NCBI GenBank assembly: GCA_903813345.2
Contig: CAIIXF020000011.1
Span: 10,450,842-10,514,841, forward strand
DNA: 64,000 nucleotides
Direction of reading: 5' to 3'
From: Owenia fusiformis
Lineage: Eukaryota; Annelida; Polychaeta; Sabellida; Oweniidae
Both the position numbers and the translations under genes were made by a program. Below the pieces are notes generated by a model. It was not told the DNA's origin and searched no databases. It was given only the letters and a program-made list of their open reading frames with translations. Of this stretch, positions 12,401-27,400 are shown piece after piece; position 1 is the first letter of the stretch, and each line of letters begins with the position of its first letter.

Positions 12401-15400
12401 AAAAGATGGTGATATGCAGTTCAGTACCCAATAGTTCAAGTATGCACTCACCTTCACATAGTAGAAGAGCTCAGTTGCCATAGTTTCTTCACATGTGTGT
12501 GTACCCTCTAGGATTAACAGACCACATAGCTTTACACAGAGTGTGCAATGTTGCAGCAAGGCTTTAATGTGGGTCAAGTCTCTACCTTGGTGTGTGTGCA
12601 GTACCTGATTAATCAGTCAAATATATATATCAAGCAATGTTATATGCCAGACTTGTTTCTAATGGTCTTAAATGAAACACTTAGTGTCACACCAGTTAGT
12701 GGTCTTGTGTTCCTGGGGGATGCAAAGCTGAGTATTAATTTTACACAAAGTTGTATCAATTGGAATCCTCTGGCCAAGGTTGCATGGTTGCATTTGCAAA
12801 CTTGTATTGGCTTCAAAATGAATGTGCTGAAAGAATGGGTATGGTAACATCAGCAATAGCAGCATGATACTGTTGAAGGGAAAATACAGACACTTACATG
12901 TACATGTAGCTACTGACAAAGGACATTTACCTTGCTGTGTTTTACTAGGACTTCTTGAACCCTTTGGTATACCTTTCCCAGAATGCCATTAGCCTTGACT
13001 GATATCGGAGGCTCCTTTGTCTTGTTACCTGCACAGACAATATAGATGAGCAAGGTCTTCAAGAAACACTATCAATCAAATTGAAAGTATCAATGAAATA
13101 ACTCTTTTGAAAAAATCGATCAAATTCTTAGCATTCTTTGAAATACAGGGTGTCCGGAAAGTAAAGATACAAATGCTCTAATTTCATTAGATTTACCTGT
13201 TGTGAGATGAAATTGCTACAGATTGTAGAATGACATTGTAACAATTCATCCTGCAACTGTCATGACAAATTGTTTCAAAATAAAAAAGTTATGGTTGTTA
13301 TGGTAACAAGAGTCGCAGGTATGTGGAGCAGCGTCACAATTATGTTTTATAATTCTTTTCTCCTGTTCATATCATCTTGACGCTCCGTCGTCTGTTGCTA
13401 TTATACATCAAATTATGTACCACAACAGCAAAGGGATTAGTACTGTAACATTATTTAATCATTTGACATTACTACTGTTATCCAGTATTATGTATTTTCC
13501 ACCTTTATCTAAACATTCTTAGTGCATTTTGACCGGAGATTCAAAGACCTGACAATACCTTTGTTGTCAGTCTCGAAGATTGCTGATAACATTAGCTTCC
13601 AGCCGAGTCTCATTTTTATGTTGAACTTCTCACAAATATTGCTTTAACATATTCATTAATGTAGAAGTCCAACGGGACATTATCAGGGAAATATGGGCCA
13701 TTGTACAAAAAGGTTAATGTCAAGACATTCAATTGTAAGATTTGTTTTCTTTGGTTTGTGCATTGGAGCATTGACTGTGGAGGGGCACTATTGACTTTCC
13801 TATTAATCCAGGGACCCTTTTCTAAGCACTTATATACCCTTTTTCTTTGATTACACTTGTGACATTACATAGTTCTGATATGTATCAATGATATCGTTAT
13901 ACTAAAGAGAATACTATGGCAGCAAGAATGCAATATTGAACAAAACAAAAAACTGATAAGAAATACAATAATAAACACTATTTCAAATGGTTATATTTTA
14001 GCAATTTATCACAATTTAGCGATATCCTGGAACTGCTCCGCATACCCCTCACCACCGTAACCATGACAACCGTAACTTTAACACATTTAGACTATATGTT
14101 ATAAAAGTTGGTAGATGTATTGTAATGTAGTTCCTCTACAATCTGTAGCGATTTCATTACAAAAAAACTAAATCTCTTAAAATTAGAGTATTTGTATCTT
14201 TACTTTCCGGACACCCTGTAAAACAATATAAAGGATTGAATTTCTTACTGCTGGACATAGGAGTGTTAAACATGGCCCTTGAGTATGCAATGGTGATGTT
14301 TAGGTAACTATCCTGGCAGTGTTTAGGGTTGGTAACAAAGAGATGACTGGGAGGATTCTGCAATATGAGTGACGCAATGGCATTGGCAGTCAGCCCTATA
14401 GTTTGTGGATCCATGCAAGTAATAACTCCTCCTCCTTCTTGATATTCCTCTCTTTTGGGAAGTAACCAATCAACAAGCTGGCACCTCAATGGATAGCTCC
14501 CTCTAGTGGGCGTTGTCATGGCACTAAACATATTACATGGTTGGTTATTTTCAGGAAGAGAGTGGTGTTGAATGATATTGATGAGTACTATTTTCGCAGT
14601 AGGGTAGTCTAATAAGGAAGCTGATGAGAAGAGGGCCCAGATGTCTTTGCCTATGGTGACAAGGTTCTCTAACAACATAGCATCAAGTAATTGGAAACCA
14701 GCTTCTGCATTGTGTTGTAGACTCACAGACCTGCAATAAAGAATATTATACCTATCAAGTAAGTAAAAAATAAAAATCAGGATATTTTTTCTAAAAAGCA
14801 AGAAAATGGGGGTTGTTTGAAAAAGAAATCATGGGTTGTTTGAAAAATTGTACAGGTAGTTCTTTTTCTGGAAAATCAGGGGAAATCAGGTTTGCATAAA
14901 CTGGATGATTAACCATTTTTATATAATTTTTGATCTTGGATGACAATTTCAAACATTAAGGCTATCATAAATGTTTATCTTTCATTATATACTGGTGGTA
15001 TGATAAAAATGCAAAACATTGACAATCACACATTCACTTTACCTTATAGTTGAAGTCCATACTATTTGCCAATATGCATGGCACATTTCTACTGTGAGCT
15101 GTGACCTCTCTTGGCTTTTGCTAACTTGGCATAGGGCCTTTAGAGCCCTCATTACCCACAGGGAAACATCAGTCCTACAAGGTAAGTCTTTACATTTTAA
15201 TGTCATGTTTTGTGAATTAATTGGTTTTGTATTGCTTTTTAGCTGTATGTTAGCTTTTATTTGATTACCAAGTGTTACTCCTATTTGTTTTGTGAAGAAG
15301 TATTTATTTATTCATTTATTTATTTATTATTTATTTATTTAAAGGATGTACTATCAATGACTTAGAAAACAATGAAAATGACTTTTTTAAAGAATATCAT

Positions 15401-18400
15401 CAATTAGATTCATTTTCATCGATTAAATGCAATAAATACCATTTCACTATCTAATCAAAAATGAAAGAGCTCTATTAACAAAAGTGAAAGTATTTGGCTG
15501 TTGTTAGGAACTCCCCAAAACAAATGTCACAATGAATGTCTTCATACCATCCAAATCCAATGCATACTGATGGATATAGTCCTGAGTAAGGACATTAGTG
15601 GTTACCGTTAGTGATTTGGTTTTCTGAGAAAAAGTCATTTTCTCCTTCCCTACCCCATTGGAGCGCCATCTGGCGTTTGGGATGTGAATCGGGACTAAAT
15701 ATTTATAAGGTAGGTCCTAATTTATCTGAAAACATGTCAGAGTTCAGTGGGAAATCTCATTTTAAGCTGGCGGCGGAGTGATTTTGACCTTGGTGATTTT
15801 ACCAGAATTCTCTGAGAAATCTGACGATAGAGGGGGTTAGTGTCTTCAAGGTTATTTATTTCAAAATTTCGGTGGACAACCCATGGTAAGACTGTTATAG
15901 CAGGCTAGGCGAGTCTCTCCCGAACACTGTGGTATGTTGCACTAGGCTTGGATACTAATCGTTAAAGAGATACAGGGTAAAATGTTATAATGGCCCCCGG
16001 GGTGATTAAATGTCTGTATGTTTGTATGATTTAACGTACAAAGTGTATTATATTATGTATGAATAAGTATCAGAATAATAAATGATATTTATATTATTCA
16101 AAATATTTTATTGCAAAATTTTATAAATGTTACTTCTTTGAATTAACATTCTTTAAACTGATATATGTTATCAAGATTACGTTTTTACGAAAAATCATGG
16201 CTATGTTGAATTGAGTGGCCATGTTTAAGGCATTTAAAGCCTATAAAAGTTTAATCAAAGCAGTCAACTGGTATTGTTATAAAGTCAAAGATATTTGGAA
16301 TAATTTCAATTTGACAGACAAACAAATTTTAGGTCTTCAAACATGCTCAAATTATAAAGATGTTCTAATAGCAAGGAAAATTATCCAACTTTTCAACTAC
16401 AACAACTATTTTGGTAATATAAAAAGTGAGTTTCATAAACAAAAGATATTAAATTTGAAGACACTTTAAAAAAAAAAAAAAACTGGTATTGGAGTTAATG
16501 CCCAGACACAGGAATGGACAGATGGATGGATGGTTGGATGGATGGACAGATAGTAAGACAAGTGGGTGATAACAATAGCTCACAATGTGAGCTAATAATA
16601 CTAAATATTGTACCAACCGTTTACAGTCTGTTTGCAATGTGATGAGCATGGAGAGAGTTGACAGCTGGTTATTCTCTGAAACATTCTCTGGGTAATTCTG
16701 AAGTAAAGCACTTAGTAGTTGCAGTCTGCAATAGAAATCACATTGTAACTATCACTAAGGGGTGCATTTGTTCTGATAAAGGGTCATTGAAGGTCAAATC
16801 TCAAATCTAAAGTGAGATTTGGACTTCTGAGAACTTCGAAGTTGATTCTGAAAAAATTTGAAATCAGCCTTAACAGAACTTGATATTTGAAGTTGTAAAA
16901 ATTTGTAACAAGACTATTGCTCTCATTGGCACGTGTCTTAATTGTCTCAATAAGTGCCTCCGATTGGTACTTACCTGGGAGCCATCAACAGAAATTTTGT
17001 AAAATCCTTTGTTCTCCAACTGTAATGTCATTATATCCATTGTTACAACAATTGATTTACGAATTTGGACTTCATGAAATTTCTCTTAATGACCCCCTAG
17101 CTTAATTACCTGACTATTGCTCTCCTTGGCACCTGTCTTAATGATCCCAATGAGTATCTACCCTTTGTATTTACCTGGCTATCACCTGACTATCACTCTC
17201 CTTGGCACCTGTCTTAATGGTCCCAATGAGTATCTACCCTTGGTATTTACCTGGCTATCACCTGACTATCACTCTCCTTGGCACCTGTCTTAATGGTCCC
17301 AATGAGTATCTACCCTTGGTACTTACCTGGCTATCACCTGACTATCACTCTCCTTGGCACCTGTCTTAATGGTCCCAATGAGTATCTACCCTTGGTACTT
17401 ACCTGGCTATCACCTGACTATCAGTCTCCTTGGCACCTGTCTTAATGGTCCCAATGAGTATCTACTCTTGGTACTTACCTGGCTATCACCTGACTATCGC
17501 TCTCCTTGGCACCTGTCTTAATGATCCCAATGAGTATCTACCCTTTGTATTTACCTGGCTATCACCTGGCTATCACCTGACTATCACTCTCCTTGGCACC
17601 TGTCTTAATGGTCCCAATGAGTATCTACCCTTGGTATTTACCTGGCTATCACCTGACTATCACTCTCCTTGGTACCTGTCTTAATGGTCCCAATGAGTAT
17701 CTACCCTTGGTACTTACCTGGCTATCACCTGACTATCACTCTCCTTGGCACCTGTCTTAATGGTCCCAATGAGTATCTACCCTTGGTATTTACCTGGCTA
17801 TCACCTGACTATCACTCTCCTTGGCACCTGTCTTAATGGTCCCAATGAGTATCTACCCTTGGTACTTACCTGGCTATCACCTGACTATCACTCTCCTTGG
17901 CACCTGTCTTAATGGTCTCAATGAGTATCTACCCCTGGTATTTACCTGGCTATCACCTGACTATCACTCTCCTTGGCACCTGTCTTAATGGTCCCAATGA
18001 GTATCTACCCTTGGTACTTACCTGGCTATCACCTGACTATCACTCTCCTTGGCACCTGTCTTAATGGTCCCAATGAGTATCTACCCTTGGTACTTACCTG
18101 GCTATCACCTGACTATCACTCTCCTTGGCACCTGTCTTAATGGTCCCAATGAGTATCTACCCTTGGTATTTACCTGGCTATCACCTGACTATCACTCTCC
18201 TTGGCACCTGTCTTAATGGTCCCAATGAGTATCTTCCCTTGGTACTTACCTGGCTATCACCTGACTATTGCTCTCCTTGGCACCTGTCTTAATGGTCCCA
18301 ATGAGTATCTACCCTTGGTACTTACCTGGCTATCACCTGACTATCACTCTCCCTGGCACCTGTCTTAATGGTCCCAATGAGTATCTACGCTTGGTACTTA

Positions 18401-21400
18401 CCTGGCTATCACCTGACTATCACTCTCCTTGGCACCTGTCTTAATGGTCCCAATGAGTATCTACTCTTGGTTATTACCTGGCTATCACCTGACTATCGCT
18501 CTCCTTGGCACCTGTCTTAATGGTCCCAATGAGTATCTACCCTTGGTACTTACCTGGCTATCACCTGACTATCACTCTCCTTGGCACCTGTCTTAATGGT
18601 CCTAATGAGTATCTACCCTTGGTACTTACCTGGCTATCACCTGACTATCACTCTCCTTGGCACCTGTCTTAATGGTCCCAATGAGTATCTACCCTTGGTA
18701 CTTACCTGGCTATCACCTGACTATCACTCTCCTTGGCACCTGTCTTAATGGACCCAGGAGTATCTACCCTTGGTACTTACCTGGCTATCACCTGACTATC
18801 ACTCTCCTTGGCACCTGTCTTTAATGGTCCCAATGAGTATCTACCCTTGGTACTTACCTGGCTATCACCTGACTATTGCTCTCCTTGGCACCTGTCTTAA
18901 TGGTCCCAATGAGTATCTACCTTTGGTATTTACCTGGCTATCACCTGACTATCACTCTCAATGGCACCTGTCTTAATGGTCCCAATGAGTATCTACCCTT
19001 GGTACTTACCTGGCTATCACCTGACTATCACTCTCCTTGGCACCTGTCTTAATGGTCCCAATGAGTACCTACCCTTGGTACTTACCTGGCTATCACCTGA
19101 CTATCACTCTCCTTGGCACCTGTCCTAATGGTCCCAATGAGTATCTACCCTTGGTACTTACCTGGCTATCACCTGACTATCACACTCCTTGGCACCTGTC
19201 TTAATGGTCCCAATGAGTATCTACCCTTGGTATTAACCTGGCTATCACCTGACTAACACTTTCCTTGGCACCTGTCTTAATGGTCCCAATGAGTATCTTC
19301 CCTTGGTACTTACCTGGCTATCACTTGACTATCACTCTCCTTGGCACCTGTCCTAATGGTCCCAATGAGTATCTACTCTTGGTACTTACCTGGCTATCAC
19401 CTGACTATCACTCTCCCTGGCACCTGTCTAATGGTCCCAATGAGTATCTACCCTTGGTACTTACCTGGCTATCACCTGACTATCACTCTCCTTGGCACCT
19501 GTCTTAATGGTCCTAATGAGTATCTACTCTTGGTACTTACCTGGCTATCACCTGACTATTGCTCTCCTTGGCACCTGTCTTAATGGTCCCAATGAGTATC
19601 CACCCTTGGTACTTACCTGGCTATCACCTGACTATCACTCTCCTTGGCACCTGTCTTAATGGTCCCAATGAGTATCTTCCCTTGGTACTTACCTGGCTAT
19701 CACCTGACTATTGCTCTCCTTGGCACCTGTCTTAATGGTCCCAATGAGTATCTACCCTTGGTACTTACCTGGCTATCACCTGACTATCACTCTCCCTGGC
19801 ACCTGTCTTAATGGTCCCAATGAGTATCTATGCTTGGTACTTACCTGGCTATCACCTGACTATCACTCTCCTTGGCACCTGTCTTAATGGTCCCAATGAG
19901 TATCTACTCTTGGTTATTACCTGGCTATCACCTGACTATCGCTCTCCTTGGCACCTGTCTTAATGGTCCCAATGAGTATCTAACCTTGGTACTTACCTGG
20001 CTATCACCTGACTATCACTCTCCTTGGCACCTGTCTTAATGGTCCTAATGAGTATCTACCCTTGGTACTTACCTGGCTATCACCTGACTATCACTCTCCT
20101 TGGCACCTGTCTTAATGGTCCTAATGAGTATCTACCCTTGGTACTTACCTGGCTATCACCTGACTATCACTCTCCTTGGCACCTGTCTTAATGGTCCCAA
20201 TGAGTATCTACCCTTGGTACTTACCTGGCTATCACCTGACTATCACTCTCCTTGGCACCTGTCTTAATGGACCCAGGAGTATCTACCCTTATTACTTACC
20301 TGGCTATCACCTGACTATCACTCTCCTTGGCACCTGTCTTTAATGGTCCCAATGAGTATCTACCCTTGGTACTTACCTGGCTATCACCTGACTATTGCTC
20401 TCCTTGGCACCTGTCTTAATGGTCCCAATGAGTATCTACCCTTGGTACTTACCTGGCTATCACCTGACTATTGCTCTCAATGGCACCTGTCTTAATGGTC
20501 CCAATGAGTATCTACCTTTGGTATTTACCTGGCTATCACCTGACTATCACTCTCCTTGGCACCTGTCTTAATGGTCCCAATGAGTATCTACCCTTGGTAC
20601 TAACCTGGCTATCACCTGACTATCACTCTCCTTGGCACCTGTCCTAATGGTCCCAATGAGTATCTACCCTTGGTACTTACCTGGCTATCACCTGACTATC
20701 ACACTCCTTGGCACCTGTCTTAATGGTCCCAATGAGTATCTACCCTTGGTATTAACCTGGCTATCACCTGACTAACACTTTCCTTGGCACCTGTCTTAAT
20801 GGTCCCAATGAGTATCTTCCCTTGGTACTTACCTGGCTATCACCTGACTATCACTCTCCTTGGCACCTGTCCTAATGGTCCCAATGAGTATCTACTCTTG
20901 GTACTTACCTGGCTATCACCTGACTATCACTCTCCCTGGCACCTGTCTAATGGTCCCAATGAGTATCTACCCTTGGTACTTACCTGGCTATCACCTGACT
21001 ATCACTCTCCTTGGCACCTGTCTTAATGGTCCCAATGAGTATCTTCTCTTGGTACTTACCTGGCTATCACCTGACTATTGCTCTCCTTGGCACCTGTCTT
21101 AATGGTCCCAATGAGTATCTACCCTTGGTACTTACCTGGCTATCACCTGACTATCACTCTCCTTGGCACCTGTCTTAATGGTCCCAATGAGTATCTACCC
21201 TTGGTACTTACCTGGCTATCACCTGACTATCACTCTCCTTGGCACCTGTCTTAATGGTCCCAACGAGTATCTACCCTTGGTATTTACCTGGCTATCACCT
21301 GACTATCACTCTCCTTGGCACCTGTCTTAATGGTCCCAATGAGTATCTACCCTTGGTACTTACCTGGCTATCACCTGACTATCACTCTCCTTGGCACCTG

Positions 21401-24400
21401 TCTTAATGGTCCCAATGAGTATCTACCCTTGGTATTTACCTGGCTATCACCTGACTATCACTCTCCTTGGCACCTGTCTTAATGGTCCCAATGAGTATCT
21501 ACCCTTGGTATTTACCTGGCTATCACCTGACTATCACTCTCCTTGGCACCTGTCTTAATGGTCCCAATGAGTATCTACCCTTGGTACTTACCTGGCTATC
21601 ACCTGACTATCACTCTCCTTGGCACCTGTCTTAATGGTCCCAATGAGTATCTACCCTTGGTACTTACCTGGCTATCACCTGACTATCACTCTCCTTGGCA
21701 CCTGTCTTAATGGTCCAAATGAGTATCTACCCTTGGTATTTACCTGGCTATCACCTGACTATCACTCTCCTTGGCACCTGTCTTAATGGTCCCAATGAGT
21801 ATCTACCCTTGGTATTTACCTGGCTATCACCTGACTATCACTCTCCTTGGCACCTGTCTTAATGGTCCCAATGAGTATCTACCCTTGGTACTTACCTGGC
21901 TATCACCTGACTATCACTCTCCTTGGCACCTGTCTTAATGGTCCCAATGAGTATCTACCCTTGATACTAACCTGGCTATCACCTGACTATCACTCTCCCT
22001 GGCACCTGTCTTAATGGTCCCAATGAGTATCTACCCTTGGTACTTACCTGGCTATCACCTGACTATCACTCTCCCTGGCACCTGTCTTAATGGTCCCAAT
22101 GAGTATCTACCCTTGGTATTTACCTGGCTATCACCTGACTATCACTCTCCCTGGCACCTGTCTTAATGGTCCCAACGAGTATCTACCCTTGGTATTTACC
22201 TGGCTATCACCTGACTATCACTCTCCTTGGCACCTGTCTTAATGGTCCCAATGAGTATCTACCCTTGGTACTTACCTGGCTATCACCTGACTATCACTCT
22301 CCCTGGCACCTGTCTTAATGGTCCCAATGAGTATCTACCCTTGGTACTTACCTGGCTATCACCTGACTATCACTCTCCCTGGCACCTGTCTTAATGGTCC
22401 CAATGAGTATCTACCCTTGATACTAACCTGGCTATCACCTGACTATCACTCTCCCTGGCACCTGTCTTAATGGTCCCAATGAGTATCTACCCTTGATACT
22501 AACCTGGTTATCACCTGACTATCACTTTCCTTGGCACCTGTCTTAATGGACCCAGGAGTATCTACCCTTGGTACTTACCTGGCTATCACCTGACTATCAC
22601 TCTCCTTGGCACCTGTCTTAATGGTCCCAATGAGTATCTACCCTTGGTACTTACCTGGCTATCACCTGACTATCACTCTCCTTGGCACCTGTCTTAATGG
22701 TCCCAATGAGTATCTACCCTTGATACTAACCTGGCTATCACCTGACTATCACTCTCCCTGGCACCTGTCTTAATGGTCCCAATGAGTATCTACCCTTGAT
22801 ACTAACCTGGCTATCACCTGACTATCACTCTCCCTGGCACCTGTCTTAATGGTCCCAATGAGTATCTACCCTTGATACTAACCTGGTTATCACCTGACTA
22901 TCACTTTCCTTGGCACCTGTCTTAATGGACCCAGGAGTATCTACCCTTGGTACTTACCTGGCTATCACCTGACTATCACTCTCCTTGGCACCTGTCTTAA
23001 TGGTCCCAATGAGTATCTACCCTTGGTACTTACCTGGCTATCACCTGACTATCACTCTCCTTGGCACCTGTCTTAATGGTCCCAATGAGTATCTACCCTT
23101 GATACTAACCTGGCTATCACCTGACTATCACTCTCCCTGGCACCTGTCTTAATGGTCCCAATGAGTATCTACCCTTGGTATTTACCTGGCTATCACCTGA
23201 CTATCACTCTCCTTGGCACCTGTCTTAATGGTCCCAATGAGTATCTACCCTTGGTATTTACCTGGCTATCACCTGACTATCACTCTCCCTGGCACCTGTC
23301 TTAATGGTCCCAATGAGTATCTACCCTTGATACTAACCTGGCTATCACCTGACTATCACTCTCCCTGGCACCTGTCTTAATGGTCCCAATGAGTATCTAC
23401 CCTTGGTACTTACCTGGCTATCACCTGACTATCACTCTCCTTGGCACCTGTCTTAATGGTCCCAATGAGTATCTACCCTTGGTACTTACCTGGCTATCAC
23501 CTGACTATCACTCTCCCTGGCACCTATCTTAATGGTCCCAATGAGTATCTACCCTTGATACTAACCTGGCTATCACCTGACTATCACTCTCCCTGGCACC
23601 TGTCTTAATGGTCCCAATGAGTATCTACCCTTGGTACTTACCTGGCTATCACCTGACTATCACTCTCCTTGGCACCTGTCTTAATGGTCCCAATGAGTAT
23701 CTACCCTTGATACTAACCTGGCTATCACCTGACTATCACTTTCCTTGGCACCTGTCTTAATGGTCCCAATGAGTATCTACCCTTGGTACTTACCTGGCTA
23801 TCACCTGACTATCACTCTCCCTGGCACCTGTCTTAATGGTCCCAATGAGTATCTACCCTTGGTACTTACCTGGCTATCACCTGACTATCACTCTCCCTGG
23901 CACCTGTCTTAATGGTCCCAATGAGTATCTACCCTTGGTACTTACCTGGCTATCACCTGACTATCACTCTCCCTGGCACCTGTCTTAATGGTCCCAATGA
24001 GTATCTATGCTTGGTACTTACCTGGCTATCACCTGACTATCACTCTCCTTGGCACCTGTCTTAATGGTCCCAATGAGTATCTACTCTTGGTTATTACCTG
24101 GCTATCACCTGACTATCGCTCTCCTTGGCACCTGTCTTAATGGTCCCAATGAGTATCTAACCTTGGTACTTACCTGGCTATCACCTGACTATCACTCTCC
24201 TTGGCACCTGTCTTAATGGTCCTAATGAGTATCTACCCTTGGTACTTACCTGGCTATCACCTGACTATCACTCTCCTTGGCACCTGTCTTAATGGTCCTA
24301 ATGAGTATCTACCCTTGGTACTTACCTGGCTATCACCTGACTATCACTCTCCTTGGCACCTGTCTTAATGGTCCCAATGAGTATCTACCCTTGGTACTTA

Positions 24401-27400
24401 CCTGGCTATCACCTGACTATCACTCTCCTTGGCACCTGTCTTAATGGACCCAGGAGTATCTACCCTTATTACTTACCTGGCTATCACCTGACTATCACTC
24501 TCCTTGGCACCTGTCTTTAATGGTCCCAATGAGTATCTACCCTTGGTACTTACCTGGCTATCACCTGACTATTGCTCTCCTTGGCACCTGTCTTAATGGT
24601 CCCAATGAGTATCTACCCTTGGTACTTACCTGGCTATCACCTGACTATTGCTCTCAATGGCACCTGTCTTAATGGTCCCAATGAGTATCTACCTTTGGTA
24701 TTTACCTGGCTATCACCTGACTATCACTCTCCTTGGCACCTGTCTTAATGGTCCCAATGAGTATCTACCCTTGGTACTAACCTGGCTATCACCTGACTAT
24801 CACTCTCCTTGGCACCTGTCCTAATGGTCCCAATGAGTATCTACCCTTGGTACTTACCTGGCTATCACCTGACTATCACACTCCTTGGCACCTGTCTTAA
24901 TGGTCCCAATGAGTATCTACCCTTGGTATTAACCTGGCTATCACCTGACTAACACTTTCCTTGGCACCTGTCTTAATGGTCCCAATGAGTATCTTCCCTT
25001 GGTACTTACCTGGCTATCACCTGACTATCACTCTCCTTGGCACCTGTCCTAATGGTCCCAATGAGTATCTACTCTTGGTACTTACCTGGCTATCACCTGA
25101 CTATCACTCTCCCTGGCACCTGTCTAATGGTCCCAATGAGTATCTACCCTTGGTACTTACCTGGCTATCACCTGACTATCACTCTCCTTGGCACCTGTCT
25201 TAATGGTCCCAATGAGTATCTTCTCTTGGTACTTACCTGGCTATCACCTGACTATTGCTCTCCTTGGCACCTGTCTTAATGGTCCCAATGAGTATCTACC
25301 CTTGGTACTTACCTGGCTATCACCTGACTATCACTCTCCTTGGCACCTGTCTTAATGGTCCCAATGAGTATCTACCCTTGGTACTTACCTGGCTATCACC
25401 TGACTATCACTCTCCTTGGCACCTGTCTTAATGGTCCCAACGAGTATCTACCCTTGGTATTTACCTGGCTATCACCTGACTATCACTCTCCTTGGCACCT
25501 GTCTTAATGGTCCCAATGAGTATCTACCCTTGGTACTTACCTGGCTATCACCTGACTATCACTCTCCTTGGCACCTGTCTTAATGGTCCCAATGAGTATC
25601 TACCCTTGGTATTTACCTGGCTATCACCTGACTATCACTCTCCTTGGCACCTGTCTTAATGGTCCCAATGAGTATCTACCCTTGGTATTTACCTGGCTAT
25701 CACCTGACTATCACTCTCCTTGGCACCTGTCTTAATGGTCCCAATGAGTATCTACCCTTGGTACTTACCTGGCTATCACCTGACTATCACTCTCCTTGGC
25801 ACCTGTCTTAATGGTCCCAATGAGTATCTACCCTTGGTACTTACCTGGCTATCACCTGACTATCACTCTCCTTGGCACCTGTCTTAATGGTCCAAATGAG
25901 TATCTACCCTTGGTATTTACCTGGCTATCACCTGACTATCACTCTCCTTGGCACCTGTCTTAATGGTCCCAATGAGTATCTACCCTTGGTATTTACCTGG
26001 CTATCACCTGACTATCACTCTCCTTGGCACCTGTCTTAATGGTCCCAATGAGTATCTACCCTTGGTACTTACCTGGCTATCACCTGACTATCACTCTCCT
26101 TGGCACCTGTCTTAATGGTCCCAATGAGTATCTACCCTTGATACTAACCTGGCTATCACCTGACTATCACTCTCCCTGGCACCTGTCTTAATGGTCCCAA
26201 TGAGTATCTACCCTTGGTACTTACCTGGCTATCACCTGACTATCACTCTCCCTGGCACCTGTCTTAATGGTCCCAATGAGTATCTACCCTTGGTATTTAC
26301 CTGGCTATCACCTGACTATCACTCTCCCTGGCACCTGTCTTAATGGTCCCAACGAGTATCTACCCTTGGTATTTACCTGGCTATCACCTGACTATCACTC
26401 TCCTTGGCACCTGTCTTAATGGTCCCAATGAGTATCTACCCTTGGTACTTACCTGGCTATCACCTGACTATCACTCTCCCTGGCACCTGTCTTAATGGTC
26501 CCAATGAGTATCTACCCTTGGTACTTACCTGGCTATCACCTGACTATCACTCTCCCTGGCACCTGTCTTAATGGTCCCAATGAGTATCTACCCTTGATAC
26601 TAACCTGGCTATCACCTGACTATCACTCTCCCTGGCACCTGTCTTAATGGTCCCAATGAGTATCTACCCTTGATACTAACCTGGTTATCACCTGACTATC
26701 ACTTTCCTTGGCACCTGTCTTAATGGACCCAGGAGTATCTACCCTTGGTACTTACCTGGCTATCACCTGACTATCACTCTCCTTGGCACCTGTCTTAATG
26801 GTCCCAATGAGTATCTACCCTTGGTACTTACCTGGCTATCACCTGACTATCACTCTCCTTGGCACCTGTCTTAATGGTCCCAATGAGTATCTACCCTTGA
26901 TACTAACCTGGCTATCACCTGACTATCACTCTCCCTGGCACCTGTCTTAATGGTCCCAATGAGTATCTACCCTTGGTATTTACCTGGCTATCACCTGACT
27001 ATCACTCTCCTTGGCACCTGTCTTAATGGTCCCAATGAGTATCTACCCTTGGTATTTACCTGGCTATCACCTGACTATCACTCTCCCTGGCACCTGTCTT
27101 AATGGTCCCAATGAGTATCTACCCTTGATACTAACCTGGCTATCACCTGACTATCACTCTCCCTGGCACCTGTCTTAATGGTCCCAATGAGTATCTACCC
27201 TTGGTACTTACCTGGCTATCACCTGACTATCACTCTCCTTGGCACCTGTCTTAATGGTCCCAATGAGTATCTACCCTTGGTACTTACCTGGCTATCACCT
27301 GACTATCACTCTCCCTGGCACCTATCTTAATGGTCCCAATGAGTATCTACCCTTGATACTAACCTGGCTATCACCTGACTATCACTCTCCCTGGCACCTG

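Noticed and set aside
12668-12919. Minus-strand 83-codon frame
   Set aside because: It lies in the intron between exons 13 and 14 and shows no ATM similarity or usable splice borders.
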